Source: Elephas maximus indicus (Eukaryota; Chordata; Mammalia; Proboscidea; Elephantidae). Taken from it: a stretch of DNA of 64,000 nt. The DNA lies in contig NC_064842.1 in the NCBI RefSeq assembly GCF_024166365.1, positions 27,809,001 to 27,873,000 on the forward strand, in the 5' to 3' direction. Each line of letters starts with the position of its first letter. The stretch's first letter is position 1. The position numbers were made by a program, and so were the translations under genes. The notes under the pieces are model-generated. The model had not been told where the DNA came from. It searched no databases and saw only the letters and a list, made by a program, of their open reading frames with translations. Below, piece after piece: positions 34,241-47,031 of this stretch.

Positions 34241-34579
34241 GGCGACGGGGTCAGTGTCAGGTGTTTTTTAAAGATTGCTTCCTCACAAGCGTTGGATCAG
34301 AGCCTAGGCAGTGCCATAAAAGATAACTCGCTGTGGAGGCGCGCCTCTCTTTCCGGGTACACACCCTTGGATGTAGGGCACATGGTGAAGAAATAGGTTG
34401 AGTGCAGCCAGCCTGTGTGTCAAGCCCAAAGCCCCCACCTAGATGGTTATCTTTATTGTACTTCCAGCCACTGTGGATTATTTGCCAATTACTTTGTGTG
34501 CTGTTCTTTTTTAAATAAGTCGTACACTTCCCTGTGGAACAATGTAAGCCGTATAGAGCCCAATTCCAAGTATGTATAT

Positions 34580-34817
34580 CAAACCAAACTCTGTTCTGAC
34601 TCATGGCGACCCCATGTGCTACAGAGTAGAACTGCTCCATGGTGTTTTCTAGGCAGAAATCTTTAGGAAACAAATTGCCAGGTCTGGCTTACGCAGCGTC
34701 ACTGGGTGAGTTTGAACCACGAATCTGTAGGTTAGTAGTCAAGTGGAGGCCGTTTGCTCCACTCAGAACTTTCACTTAGCAGCCAGTCGCTTAACCATTG
34801 CACCACTGGGCCTCCTA
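34580..34817 (-). mobile_element. AfroSINE, long variant
   Basis: Antisense copy, ATCAAACCAAACTCTGTTCT to TGCACCACTGGGCCTCCT. It carries an extra internal block (GGAGGCCGTTTGCTCCACTC) not seen in the others. Confidence 0.85.
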
Positions 34818-35259
34818 CCTCAATAAATACCTGACCAAAATTATTTCTCAGTAGGGCCCACATGACTGATGAACCTGTTGGGCTGTAAAAACATCAGGAA
34901 TACAAATAAAGTTATGTAGGCTACTTTTAATGACTTTATACTTTGAAGAGTTGGTTGGCAGCTTTCAGTTTTCTATCAGGGACCACAAAGTCCTCATCTT
35001 CCTACTTGTATCTACTTTTATCCACATTCGTTTTGAAAGACATGTTTTGGTGGCACCCATGCACTTTCTTCTCTCTTGCTTTTTTTTTTTTTTTAATTTA
35101 GGAATTCAGTACAAATCCCGCACTAGCAAATTCAAGTTCTAAGTCACAACTATTTTTCTCTCCCCTTTGTTTCCATTTTCCAAGTTTGATTGACTTTTCA
35201 AGATCCAACTTAAATAACTGTGTTTAACATTTGACATACACTGCCTTGAATTTATCTTT

Positions 35260-35370
35260 CTGTGCATATTTTATCTGTCCAACTCTAGTGTAAGTGGAGA
35301 AAAGGAACTTGTCTTACACATTCCTCAATGACTAGTGTAATGCTTTGCGTGAAGTAGACACTGTGAATAT
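35260..35370 (+). mobile_element. L2 3'-end fragment
   Basis: TGTCCAACTCTAGTGTAAGT, CTTGTCTTACACATTCC and AAGTAGACACTGTGAATATT match the decayed L2 tail. Confidence 0.5.
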
Positions 35371-35390
35371 TAGATTGGACTATAACCAAA

Positions 35391-35554
35391 GAAAACCAAA
35401 CCCAATGCTGTTGAGTGGATTCCGACTCATGGCAACCCTATAGGACAGAGTAGAACTGCCCCACAGAGTTTCCAAGGAGCGCCTGGCAGATTTGAACTGC
35501 CAACCTCTTGGTTAGCAACCGTAGCACTTAACCACTACGCCACCAGGGTTTCCA
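35391..35554 (-). mobile_element. AfroSINE, full length, with target duplication
   Basis: Antisense copy from AACCAAACCCAATGCTGTTG to CGCCACCAGGGTTTCC. The flanks AGATTGGACTATAA (35372-35385) and AGATTGAACTACAA (35554-35567) are a 14-bp target duplication with two changes. Confidence 0.93.
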
Positions 35555-36039
35555 GATTGAACTACAAAACTGTTGATATTCAAGCTTTTTGTTCTTCAAA
35601 AATGGTACTTTCATATGATTTAACTGAATATTTATTGATAAAGTGAGGAGCGATTAAATCTTCACTATTTTGCCTGGGTCTAATACTTTTACGAAGTCAA
35701 AGTAAATTGAAATCAACGCTTTATTTCTTTGGTAAGTGGTAATTAGTTGCAAATGGGATTGAGTAAAAGGGCCAAAAGCTCAGTGTTCACAAAATAATTC
35801 TGGATTAAAATTTCCAGGAATCCTGAGAATTTGTTCCTAGAAATACCCCTCATTGATCACTGCTTTGTTCAATGAGCCCAGTGTGTTTTTTTATATCATT
35901 TAAAATCAACAAATATGTACTGAATGCTCACTGTGACAAAGCAGAGTGATTATACAAGTATGCAAAGGGCTTTGTAGTACTTGCTCTGTGGGTCTCTTCT
36001 AAATGGAGAGAAGAGAAAGATATGGAAGTCTCATATCTC

Positions 36040-36570
36040 TTACTTGAACAAGTGCAATAGCCTCCTAATTAGTCTCTGCTTTTGCCCCTCCCCCTTTGTC
36101 ATCTGTTCTCAACAGAGCAGCCAGAGAGATCATGACAACACATATTCACTGGCTTTTGCTCATCCTTGAAGAAGAGATCCAATCCTTCCAAGAGTACTTC
36201 TTCATGTTCTGAGCATCACCCTTGCACACTGTGACTTCATTCCTAGTGTTTTCTTCCTGTCTTATTCTGCAACCACACCTGCCTCCTTGCTATTCTTAGA
36301 ACATGCCTGCCATACTCCCACCTCAGCACCTTTGCATTTTATGTTTCCTTTGCCTCCTGCAGGTCTTCATGAAATATCAATCCTCAGCGAGGCCGTTCCT
36401 GATCACCGTATTTAAAATTGTAAACACCCCTCTCCCCCAAAACACTCATTCCCTATTTTCCTTACCTTATTTTTCTCTGTGGCACTTGTTATATTCTAAC
36501 ATCCTATATAATTCACCTTTTTGATTTGTCTTCATCCACCAGACTGTAAGCTCCATGAGGGTGGGGAGTT
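36040..36570 (+). mobile_element. L2 fragment, about 500 bp
   Basis: An extended L2 3' region: CTCCTAATTAGTCTCTGCTT, CACTGGCTTTTGCTCATCC, CACCTCAGCACCTTTGCA and the end block CAGACTGTAAGCTCCATGAG. Confidence 0.75.
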
Positions 36571-36584
36571 TTGACTCTTCTTGC

Positions 36585-37190
36585 TTCAATGGAGCTTACA
36601 TTCCAGCAGGGGAGACATAACAAACACACATCCAATAGTGATTTGTTTTGGAGAAGATTAAAAGAGAACGATGTAATAGGGAGCACCTGGGTGGCTACTT
36701 CAGTTGGGTGCCAGGGAAAACCTCTCTGAGGAGGTGGTGTTTAAGCTGCTAGTAAACAAAAGAAAGGAGGTGGTCATATGAAGATCTTCCAGGCTGAGAT
36801 AACAGCTAATGTGAAGTCCCTAAGATTCTTGAGAATATATCTACTGTGTTCGGGGAACAGACAGGCCACCAGTATGGCTGAAGCTGAGGGGAAAATGATA
36901 TGAAGTCATGAGATGTGCTGAGGTCACCTAGGAGAGTAGATAGATGGAGAGAAGAGGACATAGGATGGAGTCCTGGGGAGATAAATCAAGGAGAGAGCCA
37001 ATGAAGAGACTGACAAGGGGCACCCATGGAGGCAGGATGAAAAACCCCTAAGAGTGGGGTCATAGAAGCCACAGAAAGTGTTTGAAAAAGAAGGAGCAGC
37101 CAGTTGTGTCAAATGCTCCTGAGAGATCAAGGAACACAGGCGTATCAGGGAATTTAGCAACAGGAAGATCATTGGTGATTCTGACTCTGA
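36585..37190 (+). repeat. Ancient interspersed repeat, family not named
   Basis: AATGGAGCTTACATTCCAGC, CCTCTCTGAGGAGGTGGTGT and ACAGACAGGCCACCAGTATG resemble a common old mammalian repeat. Parts of a similar repeat appear near 39180-39300. I cannot assign the family. Confidence 0.5.
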
Positions 37191-37199
37191 AGTGTGTTG

Positions 37200-39140
37200 A
37201 AAACTGTGAGGTGAGGAAGTTGTGGAGATAGTTATATATATTTCAAGAAGTTTGCTGTGCAGAGGAACAGAGCAACAGCGTCATAGCTGAGGAGGCAGCG
37301 GGGCAAAGGGAAGAATTTGTTTTTCTTGTGTTTTGTGTGTGTGTGTATCTTTGTTTTGGTTTTAAAGAGAGCAGATGCTACAGCTGTAGCTTTCAGACTT
37401 TTTCCCAAGTGCTCCACAATAAGAACTACATTTACTGTTGTGATTTGTTACATGCATGCTTAAAATTACTGAAACAAAAATTTCACAAAATAGTACTTAT
37501 TATGCATAAAGCACTCTACTTTTCATTTTTTAAAATGCTGCTTACAACGCACTAAAATGTCTTCAAGACCCACTAATGGGTCATGACTAGACGTTTGAAA
37601 ACACTTTCAGTGGTGTGTTGGAGCTGGTTCATGCCAACTTCTGAGAGCCAGCTGTGCACATCTCTTCTAAACTCTGTGTTTGCTGATATCACGTTGGTTC
37701 CTTGAGATTGGACAGGGTAGGAGTATTTACACCACGGAAATAAGCAACTGCTGCAATTTAGGGCTTTTTTTTTCCAAGAGAGCCAAATGTTAAACACTTA
37801 CGGGCACACTACTGACATTATTCATGTGAATGATTCAGTAGAGGAGGACACAGAAATGACACAGGAGAAAGAGAATGGCTTTAGGAGCAGTTCCTGAGAT
37901 GACTTTCCCCCAAAAACACAGGAATAAGAGATGTATCAGTTCAAAATAATTTCTCTTTCATCTGTCTTTATCTTCCTCTCTCTTACCCAAGAGGCCACAT
38001 TTATGTAGTATAGTTGGCTACAGAGTTAGAAATAGTGTTATATAAAAATATTACATGTTGTAGGCAAAATGTGAAATAATATATTGCCCAGATTTTTAAA
38101 AAATAGTAAAATAATGACTTCAGACTTATGAGTTATGAACTATATATATGCTCTTGCTACTTGGCAGCACTAACTAATGAAACAGAAATTCTTCTAATCT
38201 TTTGTCAGTGCCCTGAACTAGGTTGTTTCAAACTAAGGCACTTCCGTCAGTGATTTTACTTATTGTGTTGCTATGTTATTTTTGCTGTTGTGATTTTTTT
38301 TTTTTAAATGGCCCTAGAACAATGTCATTCAGGCATTCATTAAATGATGATGCTAGTGCTGGGGAAATATGCCCCAAAATCAATAATTCTGGAATACAAG
38401 TTAGACGTGATAAAACATTATCAAGAACTTAAAACAACTGCCTTGATATATCATGCTGTGAATTTAGGAACCAAAACTCTGGACCCTTTAGTAGTAATAA
38501 TGATAAATAAAGAGCAGTATTAAAGCAAAACTTTGCTACAATAGTTAGAGAACTTATGAGCTCTGGAGAACATATACTCCTGCTTTCCATTTATTCCCGT
38601 AAGAAAATTAGTCTTGAATTATGCATGTTTTAAATTATGCAGAAGCTTTGGGAATGTATCCTTAACAGAACCACAACACTCATTTCTTACATATAAGTCT
38701 ACTTCCCAGGGAAAAATTTCGTGGTTGTTGTCACCTACCTCTTCTGACTATCCTCGCCACTCTAAACAGGCTCATTTCCTCTTTGAATCTCCTTGCTTTG
38801 AACTAATCTCTCCCAGACCCTAACCCTAGCACCACCCATGAGCAGTCAACCTCTTCTTTTCACCCTCCAGACCCCCTGTGTCCAGATTCGTCAGACTTAC
38901 CTCTTCTGTTCTACAGGGTCATGTCCTAGATCTAGTCTTTTAAGTTGTGAGAGACAAGCTTCTAGAACTATGGTTTTGTCATAAAATAAAAGAATCTTGG
39001 GGATGGGAGAGACCTTCAGATGAGTCTAAATTAAATTAGTTCATCACAGCGGCTCAAAGAATGAGACACTACCCTATTTTACCCCATTTCTTGAATGGCT
39101 TAGTGAACTATGGTAATTTAGTACCATACATTCATGTATT
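37200..39140. other. Intergenic, nothing recognised
   Basis: AT-rich sequence with a short GT run near 37335. No AfroSINE, RNA gene or convincing coding frame. Confidence 0.5.
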
Positions 39141-39574
39141 CATCCCAAGAAATACTTTTTGGATACTTCCAATATATTCGGCAACATGTTAGACACTGGA
39201 GACACAGTGGGTTAAAAAAAATACCGCTCTCAGGGAGCTTAAAATCTGGTGGGTGTCAGACATTAATTACACATAAATTTAACAAAGTGTAGAAGAATGA
39301 CGTTAGTGACTGTTCATGCTCGCTGTGATCTTCGTTCCTGCAAAGTTGCTGAGGTTCATAATACTATTAAAAGACCTTCCTCAACAGCCCAGTCTCAATA
39401 TTTAACCAACCCTTCTTGCACATAGCTAATCGTATTCCAGCTTGTATGTATATATAGAATTCATTATAAAATAAAATAACAAGGGAAGCATTTCTGTGAC
39501 AGGTTGGAGCAGACAAGAAATCCATGTGATTTTTCAAATAGAAAAATACAGCTGACTCTGAGTACTTAAATTTT

Positions 39575-39975
39575 TTTCTTTTTATTTTGGGAATTTAAAA
39601 ACATGCACAAAATAGAGAGATGGGATGATGAGCTCCCACATCCTCATTGTCCAGCTCCAAGAATTATCGACATGGCCAGTCTTACTTCATCTATACCTCG
39701 CCCACTCCCTCCCCACCACTGGCTCATTTTGATGCAAATCTCAGGCATTACTTAATCTGTAAAAACATCAACTTATATCTTTTTTTAAAAATAAGGACTT
39801 AAAAAATATATCCACGATACCGTGAATAAATCTAAAATAATATCTTTGCTTTATCAAATATCCAGTTAGTATTCAAATTTTTCTTCTTGGCTTCTGAAAA
39901 TCAGGATGGAAACAAAGTGTAAGCATTTGATTTATAAGTCTCATAAATGTCTTCTCACATATAAATCTCCCTATA
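39575..39975. mobile_element. Probable old LINE fragment
   Basis: ACATGCACAAAATAGAGAGA, CCAGCTCCAAGAATTATCGA and CAAATATCCAGTTAGTATTC are blocks often found in old L1-associated repeats of mammals. The assignment is from memory and weak. Confidence 0.4.
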
Positions 39976-40546
39976 TTTTTCCTTGCAGTTTGTTAAAGAC
40001 ACCAGATTGCGTGTTCTGTAGAGCTTCCCACGTTCTGGATTTTGCTGTTTGCATGCCTGTGATGTCGTTTTAATATGTTCTTTAATCTGTATTTCCTATG
40101 AACTAGTTGTTAAACAAGTTCAGTTTTTTGGCCAGAAGACTTCATAGGTAGTATGTACACTCAGCTGCAACTGGAGGCACATAAGGTCTGGTCGTCTTAC
40201 ATTTTCTGAGTTATCTGAGAATGATAACATCAGCAAATTACATGCTGCAACATGGTTTGTAGTACTTATTACTATGGTAAGATATCCAAAAAGAAGACAG
40301 TCGTAACTCAAATACATCATAAAATCAGAGACTACCTGTATTCAAAATAACATAAACAAGTGTTATAATTTTTAAATAATTGTTAAGCAAATTTTACCAA
40401 AAATTATTTTTTACTGAGATGGGTAGGGACGTTACAGTGACTTTAATAGAGGGGGATTTGCAGGCATCAGTCTGAATAGCTCTTTTACTTAGCAAGGTGG
40501 ATTTTTTTCCCTTCTACTTCAGGGCAATGCACCATATTAAAATATA

Positions 40547-40702
40547 CCAAAAACCAAAGCCGTTGCCATCAGGTTTCCAAGTTTGTAATTTTTAGGGAAG
40601 CTGACTGCCACAACTTTCTTCCGAGGAGCAGCTGGTGAGTTCGAACCGCCGACCTTTCAGTTAGCAGTTTGAGGACTTAACCACTGAGCCATCAGGGCTT
40701 CT
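40547..40702 (-). mobile_element. AfroSINE with internal deletion
   Basis: Antisense copy that jumps from GCCGTTGCCATCAGG directly to the central TTTCCAAG block, then ends CCACTGAGCCATCAGGGCTT. The AGTCGGAATC-GAGTAGAA region has been lost. Confidence 0.85.
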
Positions 40703-40829
40703 TGTATTAAAATATAGAATTGGCCATAGAGTTACGTTTTTGTCTTTTTCGTAAAGTGGGAAAAGAGCAGTTGGGAAGTGGAAAAAGACAACGAGCCTGA
40801 TGCCTCAATCGCAGGCACTTTCTCAGGCG

Positions 40830-41234
40830 CAGGGGCAGATTATCCAATAGGCAAGGTAAGCATGGTGCTTACCTTGCTTACCAAATCATCTGTAGTGAAC
40901 AGTTTCACATTTTTTTCACCACATTAAAGACTCTGCTTGTAGGTGTATGGCTGGCATCTGTCTCTCTGCCAACCCCACAACACCTTCCTACAGAATCAAA
41001 GCCTCTTTTCAAATTTACAATCTCTGACGGGGGCAGATGACCCAGTAAGCAAGGTAAGCACAGGTTAACTTGTGCTTACTTACTAACCTATAGTGAACAA
41101 TTTCACTATAGATGATCTGGTAAGCAAGGTAAGCACCACTCCTGCTTGGGCAATCAGTGTTCAGAAAGAGTACAAATACGGGTGAATGATCCCTGCCTTG
41201 AGGACCCCATACAAAGTCCTCATCTGCCCCCAGG
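40830..41234. repeat. Hairpin-rich repeat cluster with TIR-like ends
   Basis: CAGGGGCAGAT begins the block at 40830, and its near-complement ATCTGCCCCCAG ends it at 41222-41233. A further GGGGGCAGATGA lies at 41029. Inside, GCAAGGTAAGCA and TGCTTACCTTGC form a perfect hairpin (40851-40877). The 26-bp segment 40865-40890 recurs inverted at 41111-41136 with one change. This looks like a non-autonomous DNA transposon, perhaps two nested copies. No host duplication was found. Confidence 0.5.
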
Positions 41235-41254
41235 AATGTGCATACCCAATTTGG

Positions 41255-41378
41255 TTGGCATTTTGAACCCACCAGCCACTCCTTGGAAACCCTGTGAGAC
41301 AGCTACACTCTGTCCTTTAGAGTCACTGTGAGTAGGAACTGACTTGATGGCAACAGGTTTGGTTTTTTGGTTTGGTTC
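41255..41378 (+). mobile_element. AfroSINE 3' part
   Basis: From TTTTGAACCCACCAGCCACT to CAACAGGTTTGGTTTTTTGG, with the head cut. It begins about 20 bp after the hairpin cluster. Confidence 0.88.
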
Positions 41379-41654
41379 ATGTGGTACTAAGTTAGTCTTC
41401 ATTTATAAAATGCCGAGCAACATTTACCATGCAGAGTTATGGGAACTAAACAAGAGAATGGTGTAACCTGCTTACGTATATTACGTTACATGTAAGCACA
41501 CAGTAAATGGATCTTGCCTTCTAAGTTGGCCGTTTATTGTTATAGCTTTTATTACTGGCAATAAAAGTCAACGATAATTAAGGAACAAGAAGTATTCGCT
41601 GCAAGTTCTCAACGTACTTTTACCATAACATTTATCCCACTGAGTTTATTGCCT

Positions 41655-41785
41655 CTTTTCTTGTCTTTCATCCTTGGAGTGAGGACTCCTTGAGGAGTGG
41701 GGACTGTCACAGTGTCATTGTATTCCCAGCAGTTAGCAGAGGGTCTGACCACACTGGATGCTTAGTAAATGTTTGTTGACTTATG
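41655..41785 (+). mobile_element. L2 3'-end fragment
   Basis: Blocks GAGGACTCCTTGAGGAGTGG, TTCCCAGCAGTTAGCAGAG and TTAGTAAATGTTTGTTGAC give a clear L2 tail. Confidence 0.75.
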
Positions 41786-42880
41786 CAATGTGATTTCTCC
41801 TATTAGTGTCTGTTTAACATTACAACTAGAAACAGTAATCATCTAAAGAGGTAGAAGCAGTTACGACAGACCTGTCACTGCAAAAAAAAAAAAAATTAGC
41901 TCCTATATGATTTGGTTCATTTCGAAGACAGACACTGAAAGGAAGAAACTGTTCTTGCCACTTACTTCTCTTTATCAAATGAAAATAGATTAAATAATGG
42001 CTTTTATTTGCACTGTTGTGGACATTGGCCATTGCAAAACTCAGGCTGATTGTTTACTTGAGTCTAAGGTTTACCATTTCTTCCTTGGAGCCCAATAAAT
42101 GTATGTTGCTGTCTTGACAAAAAGAAAAAGCAAAGGAAGAATTCTTTATTAAATGTTTGAGAGTTAATATAATGTCTTAGGTTGGGTTCTGTAGTGGAGC
42201 AAAACCAGTGAAGCATGTATATATAGAGAGAGAGACTTATGTCAAGGAAATGACTCATGTAGCTGTGGAGGCTGGCAAGTCCAAATCTGTGGGTCAGGCA
42301 ACAGGCTAGAGGCTTTTCCTGATTCACGTACGTGGCCACGGGGGCTGACGAACCCAAAACTGGCAGCCCAGACCGTAGGCTGCTGGCTCATGGGGCAATG
42401 TTCGATCATATATACATCCATAGTCCCATAAAGTTATAATAGAGTTCAGAAATCTCAATCGGAGAATAGATGTATTGGATTTAGGCATGTTGAACTTCAC
42501 AATCTCGATGACCCTCAAAAGCAAAGAAAAAATTCTCCAAGCTGTTAAAGGATCAGCTCCACTGAAAACTACAAGGCTAATGAAAACAAGGGAGGGAACT
42601 ATATGAGATATGGAGAAATTGCTAATGACGTAGATTGAGGACCAAACACAAAAGCGAATCCCTCTCAGCACATTGACGATCACTGCTAAGGTGCGAAGTT
42701 TATTCAAGATGCTTAAAAGTGGGACCAGACCACTTTATCAAGTTCAGTCCTAGTTCTGGGTGGTTAAGACACTTCAAACAAAGTTTTTTTGCTGCATAAT
42801 ATGAAAATGAGTGAGGAGTCTGCAAGTGCTGATGTGAAGGCAGCAAAAGATTTGTTGAAACTTTAGGTAAACTGATTGTT

Positions 42881-43030
42881 AAAAACAAAACAGAACCCCA
42901 AGCCCATTGCCAATGAGTTGACTCCGGCTCATAGTGATCCTATAGGACAGAGTGAACTGCCTCATAGGGTTTCCAAGGAGTGGCTGGTGAATTTGAACTG
43001 CTCTTAACTACCGCACCACCAGGGCTCCAA
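42881..43030 (-). mobile_element. AfroSINE, slightly shortened
   Basis: Antisense copy, CCCCAAGCCCATTGCCAATG to CGCACCACCAGGGCTCC. The GACCTTTTGGTTAGCAGC part of the head is deleted. Confidence 0.9.
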
Positions 43031-43074
43031 ACTAGTTGTAGAGGGAGGTTATTTTCCCCAGCTAATTTTTAGTA

Positions 43075-43360
43075 TGGATGAAACCTCCGTATTTTGGAAG
43101 CAAATGCCAGAAAGGACCATCTATAATATGGTGTTCGCACAGTGTAAAATCACATAATGTCCTATTTCACGTTTCATGGATGTTAAGCGATGCAGGACTG
43201 TATATTGGATGGAGGCCACACCCCCAAGGAAATGCTCCTCACCTCAGATCACAAAATAGAGGACAATTACATAATACTGAGAATCATGTCCTAGCCAAGT
43301 TGACACATAACATTAGCCATCACGTCCTCACAAATAACTACAATTATTTATGAGATAAAT
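43075..43360. repeat. Unclassified repeat, copy 2
   Basis: CAGATCACAAAATAGAGGAC through CCAAGTTGACACATAACATT matches the repeat core at 5858-5957. Sequence further right (GAGATAAATACATTATGTCA) is not shared. Confidence 0.5.
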
Positions 43361-43429
43361 ACATTATGTCACAGCTACAATAGTATTTATGACATAACTA
43401 CATGGAGGTTGAATTTAGAGTATTTTATT

Positions 43430-43735
43430 TAGCTGCTGTAGAGTCAGCCTTCGATTCGTGGCGACTCCACGTACAACAGAATGAAACGCTGTCTGATCTA
43501 TGCCATCCCCATGGTCGGTTGTGGATGGCAGTATTATGATCCATAGGGTGTTCAACAGCTGAATTTCAGAAGTAGTTCGCCAGGCCTTTCTTCCTAGTCT
43601 GTCTTAGTCTGGAAGCTTCGGTGAAACCTGTTCAGCGTCGTAACAGACGAGTGGTGGCTATGCGCGAGGTGCATTGGCCGGGAAGTGAACCCGAGCCTTC
43701 CGCGTGGAAGGCAAGATTCTACCGCCAATGCCCAG
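43430..43735 (-). mobile_element. AfroSINE-related SINE, 300-bp form
   Basis: Antisense copy with CCAGGCCTTTCTTCCTAGTC, GTCTTAGTCTGGAAGCTTC and GCATTGGCCGGGAAGTGAAC, as in the copies at 18490 and 56116. It holds unusually many CpGs (CGTGGCGACTCCACG, ATGCGCGAGG). Confidence 0.82.
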
Positions 43736-43739
43736 TGTG

Positions 43740-46700
43740 TTTTATTTATGTTGAATTTAGCTATTCTAACTTCTGCGTCTGTAAAACCTGACTACCAGTG
43801 AACTCCAGAGTCTCTTCTAAAATTTTGAGCCTATGCACACCGTAGTGGCCAATGTTTCCTAGACTGCCAGATTTTCATGATCTCTTTTTTTTATTCAAAC
43901 ATTTTAATGATGATGTATCTAATGGCAGTTACTGAAAAGGCAGAAAGTTATTTTCAGTTGGTTGAAACATTTATTTCATCACACATTTGTTTCTCTTGGG
44001 CTCCGCCTAATTCCTTTTAGATTTTTCCCCCCTTTGGATCTCTATTTTTTTTTTTTTCTAGTTGTAAATACAAAATCTATGTACAGCCTCCATTTCACTA
44101 GCCTCCATTCATCTAATTTGGTGGATCATCAAGAATATATGAACATGTGATCGTGAAGAGCTGAGAAGACACTGTCTTCTGAGCTGGGCAAGTGCTTCCT
44201 GGTAGCAGAAATTTAGACTTTTACACCCATATGATTAGAGAAGAAGTCGTCTTGGTTTCACAACCACAAACACCCAGGAACCCTGTGCTCCTCATGTGAT
44301 CTGTATAGCATTACCCTTTTAATCTGCAGAACCAGTTTTTCAGAAAACTATTAATATACTTATAGAAAACTGCTGGAGGCCAGAGTCAGATCTAGCTGTT
44401 GGGAAAATTTTTGTTAGACCCTTGGAGGTCTCCTTTTAGGAGACCAAGTCATGAAAAAACTACCCGAGTAATTTAGTACCAGGGCTTGGAATTTAAGACC
44501 ACCAGCTCACCACCACCCCTTCTGTTTTTCCTTATCTATTACTTAATATCCAAAAAACATTGATTAAATCACCCATGTTGTAGACACTGGGTATAGAAGT
44601 ATATTAAGAGAGATAATCACCATCCAGAATTGGAGCCATTCAACTTGTGAGTAGAGTCAAAACTGAACCTGTCAGGGGTTTGGTCCCAGGAGCTGCACCT
44701 CATGGTAGAGATTCCTGAGGAGGCCCTGACATCGGACCTCAGAGAAGAGGCCCCCGGCCACAGGTGATAAGGAACACAGTCACCCGTTTTTGTGGGATCT
44801 GGCATGGAGTTGTAAGTGCAATTTGACCTTCAATAGTTTAGATGGTTAGGGTATTAGTTTCACCATAGCAGTTACTCTTAATGGTCAAACAATTCAAGGT
44901 TATTTATGGAAAGAGCAACTATAAAGGAAGCCAGCCCAATTCCCTCTGAAAGTTCTTCAAGGATGAACCCCAAAGATTTAGGAAACGGAACTGTGCACGA
45001 CTACTAGTTCAGGCATTTAAAGCTGGATTCGTTTAGAAATCAAAAAGTTTGAAAGAGATGAACCTTAAAATCTAAGCAGTCCTAAATGCCTTCTTTCTGT
45101 AAATTTTCACCATCCCTCCATGCTAAGCTCTAGAAATACAGGAACTAATGAATGTTTTATCACACAACCATTTAACAGAGGGCCAGACTGCCTGCCAGGA
45201 TTGTCTCCCTCAGCAAGGTGAAGGCAGTGAGGTGACATTGAGAGGTTGGTCATATTGGGGCACCCAGGCAGTACATTTAACCCAGTTTTCTGTGTGTGGG
45301 ACCAGATAGCAGTGCCCATCTTGTTGTTATACAGTGAGCACTGGATTGACTGGAAGTTTCCCTTGGTTAACTGAGTGCTACAGAGGTAAAAAGAACCCAC
45401 GCTCCCCCAACCACCTCTTCACCCCCACCCATAATTCACACTGTTTTTTCTAGGTTGTCCCTTTGCCACCCTCTGGTAAGACAATATTTCAGAAGATCGA
45501 ACCAGCTGACACTTCCAATCCACGTGCCATCCCAACTTCTCTCGTGTGCACCTTTAAAGTGTGCGGGTGTAAAAGTGACATTTTAGCCCTTTGGAGATGG
45601 TTTGTATTTGGAGGTGTTGAGGTAAAAATTTTAATTTTGGGTTTTAAAGATTCCTATTATCCATCTCTGCTAGAATACAAATCTGCACAGCTCATAAAAT
45701 TAATCAAGTACTTCTTCTGTAGGTAAACTAGTTTTTTCCAGACTAGTGCAGTGTGTGCTCTTAATGCCTACACATTTATCACTTCTTTTTGGACTATCCA
45801 GTTGCCTTGGCAAGATTACACAACGCACGTGTATGCATAGTAAGATGATTTACTCAGTCTTCAAATACGGTATCCTGCCAAATAAGCCTTAACAATTTAG
45901 GGAGATATTCATTTAATTTTCCATCACAGCAGACCCATACTCTAGGCAATCTGTTAGGGAAGATATTATGTCCAAATATTTAGGATCATTTCTGTCTGTT
46001 TAGCTTAGGATTCTTGGCTTTGCCAGCTGAGCACCTGCCAAGAAATACAGCAAGCCTTGCAAAGAGACTGGCTCCACCCAACACGCTGGTGTAGGTGGAA
46101 GGCTCTATGCATCCCTGGAAGGGGATTCCTCTTCCTCTCCCATTCATCTCTGCCAGCCTTGAAATGTAATATTTTATCTCAGTGAAGAGAAAGTTCAGTG
46201 CCTGGCCAGAGAACCTGCCCAGTTTACAGCATGGTTTTTGTCTGGCTCATTCCCTCTAATTTAGCAACATAAGCCTGTGACTTCCGTTCGTTAATGTGCA
46301 CGCTTGTGTAGGGAGTTTGATCAGGTGCCACAGGTCCAAAGACCAAGGTCCTGGTGCAATTGTACATTTAATTGGGTGTGCAGTTCTCATCTTGTCCATG
46401 AAGCCTGCCCTAGTTTTAGTCATTTCTAATCTCAGATAGTTCTGCGAGGCTTTCTAAGATTCTTGTTTCTTTCAAGCAGAAAATCCAAGGGCTGCCCACA
46501 GTTGCAAAGAACTCTTTATAGTGACTGCTTTGTTTTTAATGAAATCATTTTTATTGTACCTTTTTTTTAGTAAAAAGTCAGTGCATGCATTCTCATTACA
46601 CAAACAATAAATAAGCAAAAAGGACACTAAGTGTACCTATCATCCCACTTACCCAGCGCGTCCAAAGATATGAACATCTTCATACGTCAATGAAAATATT

Positions 46701-46990
46701 GTGCTTTTTTGCAACATCATTTTAATGCATAGAATTCTATGAATGAATCCAATGTTGGCAGGATTTTTTTAATCGTCTTTTTTAATGATCTAGGTCATAT
46801 AAATATTTAAATTTTTTAATATGTGTAACATCAGAGTAACCTGGTTTTAGTAAAAACCAGGTAACCAAGGCAGTGTTTAAGGACCACAAAAAGAATTCCC
46901 AGATGTCCTTCACAAAAGTACTGCACTCCTCAATGGCGAAACTGTGTGTGAAAAACATGTAGTTTGTTTTTTAAAACGTATATGTTTCAG
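43740..46990. other. Intergenic, nothing recognised
   Basis: No AfroSINE or named repeat was found in 3.2 kb, which is long for this window. The best open frames (45107-45400, 45463-45726) resemble no protein I know. A T-run and L1-like AT-rich text lie around 46540-46720. Confidence 0.5.
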
Positions 46991-46994
46991 TTGA

Positions 46995-47030
46995 TACACA
47001 CACACACATACACATATATATAAACATACA
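46995..47030. repeat. CA/TA microsatellite
   Basis: About 36 bp of alternating CA and TA units, directly before the AfroSINE. Confidence 0.8.
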
Positions 47031-47031
47031 T

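Noticed and set aside
42324-42707. 127-codon - strand open frame with hydrophobic stretches
   Set aside because: No recognisable family, no splice or promoter context, and the sequence around it looks like decayed repeat DNA.
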